Assembly: GCA_005883585.1 (NCBI GenBank)
Contig: VBFD01000125.1
Location: forward strand, 43,889-107,888
DNA: 64,000 bases
From: UBA10449 sp005883585
Lineage (GTDB): Bacteria > Chloroflexota > Dormibacteria > Dormibacterales > Dormibacteraceae
Reading direction: 5' to 3'
Numbering within the stretch: position 1 is the stretch's first letter; the number at the start of each line of letters is the position of its first letter. Below are positions 1-9,556 of this stretch, piece by piece. The notes under the pieces were generated by a model, which ran no database searches, had not been told where the DNA came from, and was given only the letters and a program-made list of their open reading frames with translations. The position numbers and the translations under genes were made by a program.

Positions 1-132
1 CGGGGCCATCGCGAGCTTCCGATACGGCCCGACTACGTCGGCAAGAACGTCCCCACGTCGGACACGGAACGGATCGAGGTGCTCGTCGCCGAGGAGGACG
101 GCATCGACCAGGCGGTGATCGTTGCCATCTAA
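1..132 (+). CDS. pyrR: PyrR bifunctional regulator/uracil phosphoribosyltransferase, C-terminal end (partial)
   Basis: Frame 1 reads from the window edge to a TAA at 130-132 and gives RGHRELPIRPDYVGKNVPTS followed by an acidic tail. This matches the C-terminal signature of PyrR, which senses UMP and attenuates pyrimidine operons and has weak uracil phosphoribosyltransferase activity. Only 43 residues are present; the PRPP-binding part lies to the left. The stop overlaps the first codons of the carbamoyl phosphate synthase gene, so PyrR heads or sits inside the pyr operon. Any PyrR-binding leader would be outside the window. Confidence 0.9.
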   Translation, partial: RGHRELPIRPDYVGKNVPTSDTERIEVLVAEEDGIDQAVIVAI

Positions 133-3100
133 GAATCGCCACGCCGCGCTGGTCCTCGAAGACGGTCGAGCCTTCGTGGGCGAGGCGCTGGGCTTCGACG
201 GTCTCGGCGAGGGTGAGGTCGTCTTCAACACGGCCATGACCGGCTACCAGGAGGTCCTGACCGATCCTTCTTACGCCGGGCAGATGGTGTGCATGACATA
301 CCCGCTGCAAGGCAATTACGGAGTCCGCGACGCCGATGCGGAATCGGCGCGCCCGTGGGCGCGTGCGCTCATCGTGCGCTGGGCGTGCCCGACGCCAAGC
401 CACCACTCCAGCGAGGCGTCGCTGGATGAATACCTACGGCGATGGCGCGTACCCGCGATCACCGACATCGACACGCGCGCCCTGACCCGGCACATACGCA
501 AGCACGGAGCGCTCCGCGCCGTCCTCACGCATGAGGAGTCGCGTCCGGATGCACAGCGCCTGGACGGCCTGGCCGCGGCAGCGCGTCGAGTGACCCCGCT
601 TTCCGAGCAGGACCTGGTCGCGGAGACGTCGCGCACCACGACCGAAGAGTGGCTCGATCCCCTCCCGCCCGAGCTTCGCCCGTCGCACACGGCGGACGGA
701 ACAGGCCTGACGATCGCGGTCGTCGACTACGGCGTCAAGCTGAACATCCTCCGCTCGCTGCGGGAGCGCGGATGCCGCGTGATCGTGCTTCCACACACCG
801 CGACCTGGTCGGACGTTGCCTCTGCCGGTGTCGACGGCCTGGTGCTCTCGAACGGGCCCGGTGACCCGGCGGTTCTCGAGGGGCCGGTCGAGCTGGCGCG
901 CCAGGCGCTCGGGCGCATCCCGATGTTCGGAATCTGTCTGGGCCACCAGGTCATGGGCCGCGCCGCCGGGGCCAGCACGTCGCGCCTGCCTTACGGCCAT
1001 CACGGCGCCAACCACCCGGTCAAAGACGTGGAAACCGGTCGGGTGCACATCACCAGCCAGAACCACGAGTTCCAGGTCGACGCGTCCTCGCTGCCTCCCG
1101 GTGACTTCTTCGTCTCACAGCGGAACCTGAACGACGGGTCGGTCGAAGGCCTCGGCCACCGCGCGCTGCCGGCCTTCAGCGTCCAGTACCACCCGGAGGG
1201 CTGCCCGGGGCCGCAGGACAACCAGCACCTCTACGACCGGTTTGTCGAGATGACCCGCGAGCGACGGCCAGTGATGAAAGCGGTCGGCGGGGCATCGCAA
1301 CCGGAACGGCCGAAGAAAGTTCTCATCCTCGGCTCGGGACCAATCGTCATCGGCCAGGCCGCGGAGTTCGACTACGCCGGCACCCAGGCGTGCAAGGCGT
1401 TGCGTGAGGAAGGCATCACGACCGTGCTCGTCAACTCCAACCCGGCCACGATCATGACCGACGAGGAGGTGGCCGACCGCGTCTACCTCGAGCCGCTTAC
1501 CGTCGAGGCGGTCGAGCGGGTGATCGCGCGCGAAAAGCCGGACGCACTGCTGCCCACGCTCGGAGGCCAGACAGGCCTCAACCTCGCGACCGAGCTCGCC
1601 AACGCCGGCGTGCTCGAGCGGCACCACGTTCGCCTCCTCGGCGCCGGCATCGAAACCATCCGCAAGGCCGAGGACCGCCAGGCATTCAAAGAGATGCTCG
1701 AGAAGATCGGAGAACCGGTTCCGCTATCGCGCGTTTGCGGTTCGATCGATGAGGTGATCGGGTTCGTGGCCGAGAACGGCCTGCCGGTCGTAATCAGGCC
1801 TGCTTACACGCTGGGCGGGACCGGAGGCGGTTTCGTGACCAACGACGCGGATTTGAAAACCATCGCGCAGCGCGGACTTGAAGCGTCCCCTATTCACCAG
1901 GTGCTCATCGAGCGCTCCCTGTGGGGCTGGAAAGAGATCGAGTATGAGGTCATGCGCGATGCAGCCGATACGTGCATCACGGTCTGCAACATGGAGAACC
2001 TCGACCCGATGGGCGTCCACACGGGCGACTCGATCGTGGTCGCGCCGGCGCAGACCCTCACCGATCGAGACCACCAGATGCTCCGCTCATCTGCGATCCG
2101 CATCATCCGGGCGCTCGGGATCGAGGGCGGATGCAACGTGCAGTTCGCGCTGGATCCGACCAGCTCGACCTACTACGTGATCGAGGTCAATCCGCGTGTG
2201 AGCCGGTCGTCGGCGCTTGCATCGAAGGCGACCGGCTATCCGATCGCGCGGGTCGCGGCGAAGGTGGCGGTCGGAAGGCGGCTCGAGGAGATCCGGAACG
2301 AGATCACCGGGCGCACGTTCGCCGCGTTCGAGCCGGCGCTCGACTACTGCGTGGTGAAGATCCCGCGATGGCCGTACGACAAGTTCCCGGCCGGCGACCG
2401 GCGCCTGGGCACCCAGATGGCTTCGACCGGCGAGGTCATGGCGATCGAGCGGACCTTCGAAGCCGCGCTGGTCAAGGCAATGCGCTCGCTCGAGCAGCAG
2501 CCACCGGCAGCCGCGGACCTGGAGCGCCCCCAGCTCATCGACGAGCCAAACGACCGGCGTCTCTTCGCTCTGCTCCACGCGCTTCGGAACGGAGCCGAAC
2601 CCACTGAGCTCGCCAGGCGCAGCGGAATCGATCGCTGGTTCATCGACCGGCTCGCGACGATCGCGCGGCTTGAGAAAGAGGGCGACGTGCGCGAGCTTCG
2701 CCGAGCCGGCTTCTCCGACGCGATGATCGCTGGCCTGAGAGGCGACACCGTGGAGAAAGCGGCGCCCACCTACAAGCTGGTCGATACCTGCGCGGCGGAG
2801 TTCGAGGCCGCGACTCCTTACTACTACTCCTGCTGGGAAGAGGAGACGGAGAGCGAACCGGTCGACGCCCGCTCCGCGCTCGTCGTCGGCTCGGGTCCGA
2901 TCCGCATCGGTCAAGGCATCGAGTTCGACTACTGCTCGGTCCACGCTGCGTGGTCGCTGCGCGAAGCCGGAGTTCGCGCCGTGCTCGTCAACTCGAACCC
3001 CGAGACGGTGTCCACCGACTTCGACACCTCGGATCGACTGTACTTCGACCCGCTGGACATCGATGGCGCGGCGCACGTTGCCGAAGCCGAGCACGTCGCC

Positions 3101-4450
3101 GGTGCATTGGTCCAGTTCGGAGGCCAGACCGCAATCAACCTGGCCGAGCCGCTCGCGCAGCGTGGCGTTCCGGTGATGGGCTCCGCGGTCGAGGCCATCG
3201 ATCTCGCCGAGGACCGCCGCGCCTTTGCGGCTGCACTCGATGCGATCGGGATCCCGCAGCCGGTGGGCGGGACGACCACGACGGTCGAGGAGGCGGTCCT
3301 CATCGCCGAGCGCGCGGGCTACCCGGTCCTGGTGCGCCCCTCGTACGTCCTCGGCGGCCGCGCGATGGAGATAGTTCACGACCGCCGCGAGCTGCAGCGC
3401 TACATGGTGTGGGCGATCAACGCGATGCCTCGCGGTACGGTTCTTGTCGACAAATACCTCCAGGGGGACGAGGTCGAGGTCGACGCGGTCACCGACGGCG
3501 ACACGGTGGTGATCCCGGGTGTCATGAAGCACGTCGAGCGGGCGGGCGTGCACTCGGGTGACTCGTATGCGGTGTATCCAGCACCCGGCCTCGAAGAGTC
3601 CGAGCTCGACGACATCGTCGATTACACGGTCCGCATCGCCCGCCACCTGCGACTGCGCGGCCTGGTCAACGTGCAGTACGTCGTCCATCGAGGCAAGGTG
3701 CACGTGCTCGAGGTGAACCCGCGCGCGTCGAGAACCGTGCCATTCCTATCGAAGGTCACCGGCGTGCCGATGGTCCAGATGGCGACAAGGGTAATGCTCG
3801 GTGAGAAGCTGTCGGCCATTGGCTGGAGCACAGGGCTGGTGCCGGCGCGCGCTCTCGTTGCCGTCAAAGCCCCGGTCTTTTCCATGAACAAGCTGCCGGC
3901 GGTCGATTCGTACCTCGGGCCGGAGATGAAATCGACTGGCGAGGCGATCGGGATCGATCGCACGCTCGCGGCCGCGATGCGCAAAGCCTTTGCCGCCTCC
4001 GGGGTTCACATCCGCCCAGGCGGAGCCGCGCTGCTCACGATCGCGGACGCGGACAAGCCCGAGATCTTTCCGATCGTTTCGCGCCTCGTGCAGATGGGAT
4101 GCACGTTGGTGGCCACAGAGGGGACCGCGCGGGCGCTGCAGGCGGCCGGCTTTTCGCCGCGGGTCGTGGCCAAGATCGGCGAAGAGGGTCCGACCGTGCT
4201 CGACGCGATCACGAGTGGCCAGGTCGACCTCGTCATCAACACCATGTCGAACATCTACACCGACGGCGGTGACGCAGGCGGGCCGGTCTTCAAAGATGGT
4301 TTCGAGATCCGGCGCGCCGCCGTCGAGCGGCGCATCCCGTGCCTGACTTCGCTGGACACCGCCGCCGCGCTGGTCGAATCGGCCGCGACAGCACCAGACG
4401 AGATGGAAGTGCGCACGATCGAGGAGTGGAGGGCCGGTGTTCCTGCTTGA
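122..4450 (+). CDS. carA-carB: Carbamoyl phosphate synthase, small and large subunits fused in one 1442-residue chain
   Basis: This enzyme makes carbamoyl phosphate from glutamine, bicarbonate and two ATP, the first step of pyrimidine (and arginine) synthesis. Residues 1-384 are a full CarA: class I glutamine amidotransferase with nucleophile Cys272 (GICLGHQ) and the His357/Glu359 pair (YHPEG). Residues from about 398 (KKVLILGSGPIVIGQ) are a full CarB with two ATP-grasp halves (the second starts near 920 with VVGSGPIRIGQG) and an MGS-like allosteric domain from about 1303. Bacterial CarA and CarB are usually separate chains of about 380 and 1070 residues; here both are complete but no stop separates them. 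GTG/ATG codons at 1271 and 1274 sit where a separate carB would begin. The TTG start at 122 overlaps pyrR; the end overlaps pyrK by 14 bases. Confidence 0.93.
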   Translation: MPSKNRHAALVLEDGRAFVGEALGFDGLGEGEVVFNTAMTGYQEVLTDPSYAGQMVCMTYPLQGNYGVRDADAESARPWARALIVRWACPTPSHHSSEASLDEYLRRWRVPAITDIDTRALTRHIRKHGALRAVLTHEESRPDAQRLDGLAAAARRVTPLSEQDLVAETSRTTTEEWLDPLPPELRPSHTADGTGLTIAVVDYGVKLNILRSLRERGCRVIVLPHTATWSDVASAGVDGLVLSNGPGDPAVLEGPVELARQALGRIPMFGICLGHQVMGRAAGASTSRLPYGHHGANHPVKDVETGRVHITSQNHEFQVDASSLPPGDFFVSQRNLNDGSVEGLGHRALPAFSVQYHPEGCPGPQDNQHLYDRFVEMTRERRPVMKAVGGASQPERPKKVLILGSGPIVIGQAAEFDYAGTQACKALREEGITTVLVNSNPATIMTDEEVADRVYLEPLTVEAVERVIAREKPDALLPTLGGQTGLNLATELANAGVLERHHVRLLGAGIETIRKAEDRQAFKEMLEKIGEPVPLSRVCGSIDEVIGFVAENGLPVVIRPAYTLGGTGGGFVTNDADLKTIAQRGLEASPIHQVLIERSLWGWKEIEYEVMRDAADTCITVCNMENLDPMGVHTGDSIVVAPAQTLTDRDHQMLRSSAIRIIRALGIEGGCNVQFALDPTSSTYYVIEVNPRVSRSSALASKATGYPIARVAAKVAVGRRLEEIRNEITGRTFAAFEPALDYCVVKIPRWPYDKFPAGDRRLGTQMASTGEVMAIERTFEAALVKAMRSLEQQPPAAADLERPQLIDEPNDRRLFALLHALRNGAEPTELARRSGIDRWFIDRLATIARLEKEGDVRELRRAGFSDAMIAGLRGDTVEKAAPTYKLVDTCAAEFEAATPYYYSCWEEETESEPVDARSALVVGSGPIRIGQGIEFDYCSVHAAWSLREAGVRAVLVNSNPETVSTDFDTSDRLYFDPLDIDGAAHVAEAEHVAGALVQFGGQTAINLAEPLAQRGVPVMGSAVEAIDLAEDRRAFAAALDAIGIPQPVGGTTTTVEEAVLIAERAGYPVLVRPSYVLGGRAMEIVHDRRELQRYMVWAINAMPRGTVLVDKYLQGDEVEVDAVTDGDTVVIPGVMKHVERAGVHSGDSYAVYPAPGLEESELDDIVDYTVRIARHLRLRGLVNVQYVVHRGKVHVLEVNPRASRTVPFLSKVTGVPMVQMATRVMLGEKLSAIGWSTGLVPARALVAVKAPVFSMNKLPAVDSYLGPEMKSTGEAIGIDRTLAAAMRKAFAASGVHIRPGGAALLTIADADKPEIFPIVSRLVQMGCTLVATEGTARALQAAGFSPRVVAKIGEEGPTVLDAITSGQVDLVINTMSNIYTDGGDAGGPVFKDGFEIRRAAVERRIPCLTSLDTAAALVESAATAPDEMEVRTIEEWRAGVPA

Positions 4451-5195
4451 TTCGCGGCTCGTCGCGCGCCGCGAGGTCGCGCGCGGGATGTTCGTGATCA
4501 CCATGGACGCGCCGCAGATCGCCCACCTGGTTCGCGCCGGCCAGTTCGTCAACCTCGGCTGGGCGGGTGGGCCCCTGCTGCGGCGCCCGTTCTCGGTCTA
4601 CAAGATCGATGGCGACCGAATCGAGGTGATCCTCAAAGCAGTCGGCACTGGCACCGCGCAGCTTCTGCAGATGAAGGCGGGTGAAACGATCAGCTGCCTT
4701 GGCCCTCTCGGGCACGGCTTCGACCTGGCGCCGGGCCCGCGTTCGGTGGCGTTGGTGAGCGGGGGTCTGGGCGTCGCTCCGATGGCGCTGGCGGCTCGCG
4801 ACGCGCGGGCGGCGGGGATGCAGGTCACGTGGGTGCATGGTGCACGCACCGCCGACGAGCTTTGCTCGGAAGCTGACGGCGACGAGGTCATCTGGGCCAC
4901 GGACGATGGCTCGCGTGGCTTTGCGGGCACCGCGGTCGCGGCCGTGCCCGACGTGGACCTGGTCCTGGCGTGCGGCCCCAACCGGATGCTCGCTGTCGCC
5001 GCATCGCGGTGGCCCGACGCCCAGGTCGCGGTCGAGACATACATGGGCTGCGGCACGGGCGTCTGCCTTGGCTGCGCGGTGCCCCTCGTGCGCGGCGGGT
5101 ACGACCGGGCCTGCAAGGACGGACCTGTCTACCGCGCGGCGGACATCGAGTGGGCGATGCTGCCGTCGCACCTCCCGTACGCCCTGACAGCATGA
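4437..5195 (+). CDS. pyrK: Dihydroorotate dehydrogenase electron transfer subunit PyrK
   Basis: PyrK passes electrons from the FMN enzyme PyrD through FAD and a [2Fe-2S] cluster to NAD+. The 252-residue chain has an N-terminal ferredoxin-reductase FAD domain (RRPFSVYK, about 50-57), a nucleotide-binding part (SGGLGVAPMALAAR), and a C-terminal cysteine cluster MGCGTGVCLGC followed by a later Cys in RACKDGP, which should hold the 2Fe-2S centre. The GTG start at 4437 lies inside the end of carA-carB, and its TGA overlaps the pyrD ATG (ATGA). PyrK presence means the PyrD here is the class 1B, NAD-linked form rather than the membrane quinone-linked class 2 common in Actinomycetota. Confidence 0.93.
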   Translation: MFLLDSRLVARREVARGMFVITMDAPQIAHLVRAGQFVNLGWAGGPLLRRPFSVYKIDGDRIEVILKAVGTGTAQLLQMKAGETISCLGPLGHGFDLAPGPRSVALVSGGLGVAPMALAARDARAAGMQVTWVHGARTADELCSEADGDEVIWATDDGSRGFAGTAVAAVPDVDLVLACGPNRMLAVAASRWPDAQVAVETYMGCGTGVCLGCAVPLVRGGYDRACKDGPVYRAADIEWAMLPSHLPYALTA

Positions 5196-6106
5196 CTCTC
5201 GACATGTCAGTCGAGGTCGGCGGACTCAGGCTGCGTGGACCGGTGCTGGCCGCCTCGGGGACGTTCGGCTATGGCACCGAGGTGCCTCTGCTCGAGCGGC
5301 GTGCTCTCGGCGCGATGGTCTCCAAAGGCATCTTCCTGCGCCCTCGAGCCGGCACGCCACCCCCGCGAATCGCGGAGACGCCTTCCGGGATGCTAAATGC
5401 GATCGGTCTACAGGGCCCCGGCGTCGAAGGGTTGATCCGTGACTACGCCCCGCAGTGGGCGGAGTGGGATTTCCCGGTCTTCGTGAACGTCAACGGCGAG
5501 AGCGCTGCCGAGTACGGCGAGTTGGCGGCGCGGCTGGACGGCGTGCCTGGTGTCGCGGGATTCGAGATCAACATCTCGTGCCCAAACGTCGAGCAGGGCG
5601 GCCTGTACTTCGGAAACGACCCCCGAGCCGCGGCCGCGGTGACCGAGGCGGTTCGAAAACGTACCGACCTCCCGGTGTGGGTGAAGCTCACGCCGATGGT
5701 GACCGACATCGCCGTGATCGCGCGCGCGTGTGAAGCTGCCGGCGCCGACGCGCTGTGCGCCGTCAACACGTTCGTGGGCATGTCGATCGACCTCAACGCG
5801 CGGCAGCCGAGGTTGAGCTTTGGCACCGGCGGCCTATCAGGCCCTGCGATCCGCCCTTTGGCGGTGCACCTCGCGCACCAGGCGGCCCGCGCGGTGATCA
5901 TCCCTGTGATCGGGATCGGCGGGATCATGGGCGCCGAAGACGCGCTCGAGTTCCTGGTCGCGGGCTGCGCCGCGGTGCAGGTGGGGACGGCGACGTTCGT
6001 CAATCCGGGCGCCATCGCCGAGGTCCACGACGGCATCGCCGCCTACCTCGCCGAGAACGGCTTCGCATCGCTGGCGGACTTACCGCGCTACTTACCGCGC
6101 GATTGA
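5192..6106 (+). CDS. pyrD: Dihydroorotate dehydrogenase, class 1B catalytic subunit
   Basis: This enzyme oxidises dihydroorotate to orotate using FMN, working with PyrK. The 304-residue protein starts MTLDMSVEVGGLRLRGPVLA and shows FMN/orotate-binding motifs: NAIGLQGPGVE, INISCPNVEQGG (with the catalytic Cys of class 1B enzymes), WVKLTPMVTDI and GIGGIMGAEDALEFL. The ATG overlaps the pyrK stop by four bases. A much longer in-frame extension upstream (from 4970) is only a reading-frame shadow of pyrK. No pyrF or pyrE follows; the operon ends here in front of a regulatory region. Confidence 0.93.
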   Translation: MTLDMSVEVGGLRLRGPVLAASGTFGYGTEVPLLERRALGAMVSKGIFLRPRAGTPPPRIAETPSGMLNAIGLQGPGVEGLIRDYAPQWAEWDFPVFVNVNGESAAEYGELAARLDGVPGVAGFEINISCPNVEQGGLYFGNDPRAAAAVTEAVRKRTDLPVWVKLTPMVTDIAVIARACEAAGADALCAVNTFVGMSIDLNARQPRLSFGTGGLSGPAIRPLAVHLAHQAARAVIIPVIGIGGIMGAEDALEFLVAGCAAVQVGTATFVNPGAIAEVHDGIAAYLAENGFASLADLPRYLPRD

Positions 6107-6229
6107 AAGGAGAGACGTCCACATTTCGCACGCCTTGGTCAAAAAGCGCGAAATTCCTTGACCTGAAACGCGCGTTTGGCGCCAAACGCACACAAATAAC
6201 TGAACGATCCGCCGTTCAGAATCCATAGC
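6107..6229 (+). promoter_or_regulatory. Intergenic control region with an 18-bp perfect palindrome and nested inverted repeats
   Basis: The 123 bases between pyrD and the ABC exporter contain several symmetric elements: ATTTCGC/GCGAAAT arms at 6123-6129 and 6148-6154, the perfect palindrome GCGTTTGGCGCCAAACGC at 6172-6189, and TGAACG/CGTTCA arms at 6201-6206 and 6213-6218. A possible -35 (TTGACC, 6158-6163) precedes the palindrome. A -10-like CAGAAT at 6217-6222 lies 7 bases before the GTG start of the next gene, the spacing expected for a leaderless mRNA. The palindrome core recurs before pdxS. Confidence 0.55.
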
Positions 6230-7003
6230 GTGCTCGAGGTTGATCGGCTCGCCAAGCGGTACGGCGAGGTGCTGGCTCTCCGCGACCTGACGGTGCGGGT
6301 GGGCGAAGGCAGCTGCCTGGTCCTTCTCGGTCGCAACGGCGCCGGCAAGACGACCGCCCTGCGCTGCATGGCCGGCGTGCTGGTGCCGACGTCGGGCTCG
6401 GTGAAGGTCGACGGCACCGACGCCGCAACCGACCCCGCCGCGGTGCGCGCCAAGGTGGGGTTGATGCCCGAGGTCCCGGGTCTGTACGAGCGCATGTCGG
6501 CTCGAACCTACCTCGATTACTTCGGCGCGATCTACGACCTCGAGCCTGCCCTGCGGCGCAGCCGAATCGAAGACCTGCTCGGAAAGTTCGACCTGCTCGA
6601 CGCCGCCGATCGCTGGCTGGGCACGTACTCGAAAGGCATGCGTCAGAAAGTCGCTCTGATCCGCGCCACTCTGCATCGACCACGACTCGTCCTGGCCGAC
6701 GAGCCGACGTCCGCGCTCGATCCCGACAGCGCCCGTCGCGCGTGGGATTACTTGAAGGGCCTGCAGAAGGACGGGTGCGCGCTCGTCATATGCACGCACA
6801 GCATGGAGGAGGCCGAGGTCCTGGGGGAGCAGATTGGAATCATGTCGTCGGGTCGCGCGCTGGCGGTCGGCGACATGGCCGAGCTCCGCCGCCGCTCCGG
6901 TCTCAAGACGCGCCGAGAGCTTCGCGAGCTGCCGACGCTGCAAGACATCTACCTCGCGATAGTGGGCAACCACCATGAGCTTGCTGAACCTCGATCGGCA
7001 TAA
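6230..7003 (+). CDS. ABC transporter ATP-binding protein (ABC-2 exporter type)
   Basis: This is the ATPase of a two-gene exporter. The 257 residues contain Walker A GRNGAGKTT (about 35-43), signature YSKGMRQKVALIRA, Walker B LVLADEPTSALDP and the switch His in CTHSMEEAE. It resembles the NatA/CcmA-like ATPases of ABC-2 exporters, whose substrates cannot be told from the ATPase. The GTG start is set by a CAGAAT element 7 bases upstream and by homology (LEVDRLAKRYGEV). The C-terminal end overlaps the permease gene by 29 bases, implying coupled translation. Confidence 0.9.
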   Translation: MLEVDRLAKRYGEVLALRDLTVRVGEGSCLVLLGRNGAGKTTALRCMAGVLVPTSGSVKVDGTDAATDPAAVRAKVGLMPEVPGLYERMSARTYLDYFGAIYDLEPALRRSRIEDLLGKFDLLDAADRWLGTYSKGMRQKVALIRATLHRPRLVLADEPTSALDPDSARRAWDYLKGLQKDGCALVICTHSMEEAEVLGEQIGIMSSGRALAVGDMAELRRRSGLKTRRELRELPTLQDIYLAIVGNHHELAEPRSA

Positions 7004-8306
7004 GGCTGCGCTCGTGGCGCGGCGCGACTTGCGCGACGCGACCAGCGAGCTGCGCCTCATCCTGGCCATGGTCGCGCTCACCGTGGCGATACCGATCGCC
7101 AGCGCGATCGGCATCCGCGCCCTTGCGTATTTCGGTGGCGGTACGGCGGTCGTCAACCGGCTGGCTGTCGTGGGCGCGTTCTTCGTCGTCTTCATTCCGG
7201 CGAGCTTCTCGTTGGTGCTCGCGCTGGAGGCCTTCGTGGGAGAACGCGAGCGCACGACGCTGGAGGTGCTCCTGTCGACGCCGCTGAGAGAGGCGGAGGT
7301 CTACGCAGGCAAGGTCGCGGCCGTGCTCGTGGTCTCGCTCGGCCTGTGCTACGGCGGCTTGATCGTCTACTGCTTGGCGGTCTTTCCGGGCCTTGGTTAC
7401 TTCCCGCTCGGTGTGCTGGTGGCGCTGGCGGTGTCGACGATCTGTCAGGTGGCGGCGATGGTCGCGGGCGCGGTGATCATCAGCCTCAACGCGCGAACGA
7501 TGCGGGCGGCCAACGTGATGGCCTCCTTCATCATCCTGCCGATGTCCGTCGTCCTTCAGGTCGAGGCGGCGCTCATCCTCATCGGCCGGCCCGAGTTCCT
7601 GTGGGGATTCGCGGCTCTGATGATCGTCCTCGCCGTGGTCCTCTTGCGGATGGGACTCGCCGGATTCTCGCGCGAGGCGTTGCTGGCGCGTGAGGTCGGG
7701 TTGCGTAAACCGCTCCGGCGTGCGATGGCGGCGGTGAAATGGAGCTTTGGTGGCCGGCCGGGAATCGTCCGCCTGGTGTGGCTGAGACGCTGGCCGGTCG
7801 GGCTTGCGGCGGTCGGCTTCGCCGGCGGTGCGGCAGTCGGTTTTCTTGCCGGCAAGACCGCAGCCGTACCCGGCGCGGTGGTCAAGCCCGTGCTTTCGAG
7901 CCTTATAAATGCATCCGGCGGCGCGACCCAGGGCCAAGAGATCATCGGCATCTTCGGCCACAACCTGCTCGCCTTCCTGCTCGCGGCGGTGTTGGCCGTA
8001 TTCACCGCCGGTCTGAGCGGCTTCGCACTCACATTCCTGCCCGGCTTCCTGCTCGGCTACGCGGCTGCGCTTACGTCGTGGAGCGTGGCGCTCGGCGGCG
8101 TCGTTCCGAACGGCCTGCTCGAGATCCCGGCCGCGATCGTGGCCGGCGGGCTGGTGATCCAGATCGGGGCCTCGGCCATTCATATGGAGCCCGAGGGAGG
8201 ATGGACCGCCCGCATCCTGGCCGCGGTCGCCGATTACATGCGCTCGCTTCGATGGATCGTCCCGGCCCTCGCGCTCGCAGCGATCGTCGAGGTGCGCTTT
8301 GGCTAG
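6975..8306 (+). CDS. ABC-2 type exporter permease
   Basis: The 443-residue membrane protein has a cytoplasmic N-terminus (RRDLRDATSELRLI), a first membrane helix, then the typical ABC-2 stretch FVGERERTTLEVLLSTPLREAEVYAGKV before further helices. About ten hydrophobic segments can be counted, including the C-terminal pair. It pairs with the ATPase whose reading frame it overlaps. Substrate unknown; this architecture occurs in exporters of antibiotics, sodium or cell-envelope components. The gene ends convergently with an MFS gene, the two stop codons sharing the bases CTAG. Confidence 0.85.
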   Translation: MSLLNLDRHKAALVARRDLRDATSELRLILAMVALTVAIPIASAIGIRALAYFGGGTAVVNRLAVVGAFFVVFIPASFSLVLALEAFVGERERTTLEVLLSTPLREAEVYAGKVAAVLVVSLGLCYGGLIVYCLAVFPGLGYFPLGVLVALAVSTICQVAAMVAGAVIISLNARTMRAANVMASFIILPMSVVLQVEAALILIGRPEFLWGFAALMIVLAVVLLRMGLAGFSREALLAREVGLRKPLRRAMAAVKWSFGGRPGIVRLVWLRRWPVGLAAVGFAGGAAVGFLAGKTAAVPGAVVKPVLSSLINASGGATQGQEIIGIFGHNLLAFLLAAVLAVFTAGLSGFALTFLPGFLLGYAAALTSWSVALGGVVPNGLLEIPAAIVAGGLVIQIGASAIHMEPEGGWTARILAAVADYMRSLRWIVPALALAAIVEVRFG

Positions 8307-9538
8307 GTAGGAGCGAAGACCTCCGGGCGGTAGAGCCGGATCCAGACGATCACCGCCCCGGCGACAACAGCACCGATCGCCATCGCGCCCGGGGCCCCTA
8401 GAAGCGTTGCGAGCGCGCCGGCCTGCAGGCTGCCGATCGGCCCGACCCCGATCAGTGCTTGCGCGTACAGGGCCATGACGCGGCCGCGAAGGTTGTCCGG
8501 TGCGATGGTCTGGATGCGGTTGTTGGCGGTGGCTACGAACGAGATCTGGCAGTAGCCCGCGACGAACAGGGCGATCAGCGAGAGCCCATAAACCCTCGAC
8601 ACCGAAAAGACGAGCAGCGCCCCCACCCAGATCATGGCCATCCAGAACTGCCGCCGCGGATTTGCGCCGAGCGACGATGAATACGCCAGGGTCAGCGCAC
8701 CAGCGAGTGCGCCCAGGCCCATCGAGCCCAAGAGGAAACCGAAGCCCCGAGCGCCGACGTGGAGCACCTGGTCGGCGAATAGCGGGATCAGCGTCAAGCG
8801 ATTCATCGCAAAGAGCGAGAAAACGGCGACCGCGACGAGCAGCATTCCGACCACAGGTTCCTTTCGCGCATACGACGCGCCTTGCGCGATTCGTTCGAGC
8901 CAGGGTTGGGCCGGCCGCTCGGGGACGACCGCCGGCAGGTCCTTCATCATCAGGAGCGCGCCCACCGCCGCCAGATAGCTGACCGAGTTGGCCAGGAAGC
9001 AGAGCGGAACGCCGACCGCGCCGATTATCAGCCCCGCGATCGATGGACCGATCACGGCTGCTGCGTTGAAGACCGACGAGTTGAGCGCGATGGCATTCAT
9101 GAGGTCCTGGCGGCCGACCATCTCGATCACGAAGGACTGGCGCGCCGGGACGTCAAAGAGGTTGATCGTGCCCGTCGCCGCCGCTGCCACCAAAACCATC
9201 CAGTACTGCGCGTGGCCGGTGGCGGAAAGTGCAAATAGAGCGAACGACGGGAGTGTGAACAGCGACTGGGTGGCCAGGAGCACATTGCGCTTGTGGTACC
9301 GGTCCGCCACGATTCCTCCGAGCTGGCTGCCCAGGAGCACGGGCGTGAACTGGGTGGCGAGGACGAGCCCGACCAGGAGGCCGCTGTGCGTGAGCTCGAG
9401 CGCGAGCCACGGCATGGCGACGCTCTGCATCCAGGTCCCGACCGTCGAGATGATCTGTCCGGTCAGAAACAGCCGGTAGTTTCGGTGCCGGAGCGCTCCC
9501 AGTCCTCGTGCCCTTGCGGGTCGGGGAGGGATGCTCAC
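8303..9538 (-). CDS. MFS transporter, EntS/MFS_3-like
   Basis: The 411-residue protein begins at a GTG at 9538 (SIPPRPARARGLGALRHRNYRLF), the normal N-terminus for this exporter family. The reading frame stays open for about 110 further residues upstream, but that part is Arg-rich antisense of the neighbouring gene and lacks membrane character. Twelve hydrophobic segments are present and the first loop carries the MFS motif-A-like region (GGIVADRYHKR). The family includes siderophore and drug exporters. It is divergent from the next gene with only 18 bases between the start codons. Confidence 0.85.
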   Translation of the reverse strand: MSIPPRPARARGLGALRHRNYRLFLTGQIISTVGTWMQSVAMPWLALELTHSGLLVGLVLATQFTPVLLGSQLGGIVADRYHKRNVLLATQSLFTLPSFALFALSATGHAQYWMVLVAAAATGTINLFDVPARQSFVIEMVGRQDLMNAIALNSSVFNAAAVIGPSIAGLIIGAVGVPLCFLANSVSYLAAVGALLMMKDLPAVVPERPAQPWLERIAQGASYARKEPVVGMLLVAVAVFSLFAMNRLTLIPLFADQVLHVGARGFGFLLGSMGLGALAGALTLAYSSSLGANPRRQFWMAMIWVGALLVFSVSRVYGLSLIALFVAGYCQISFVATANNRIQTIAPDNLRGRVMALYAQALIGVGPIGSLQAGALATLLGAPGAMAIGAVVAGAVIVWIRLYRPEVFAPT

Positions 9539-9556
9539 CCGGTTGATAATCGCAGG

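Noticed and set aside
2087..3703. Long open frame (538 codons) antisense to the carbamoyl phosphate synthase gene
   Set aside because: It is a GC-rich shadow frame: Arg/Asp/His-rich, no domain signature, and the plus strand has a full conserved enzyme.
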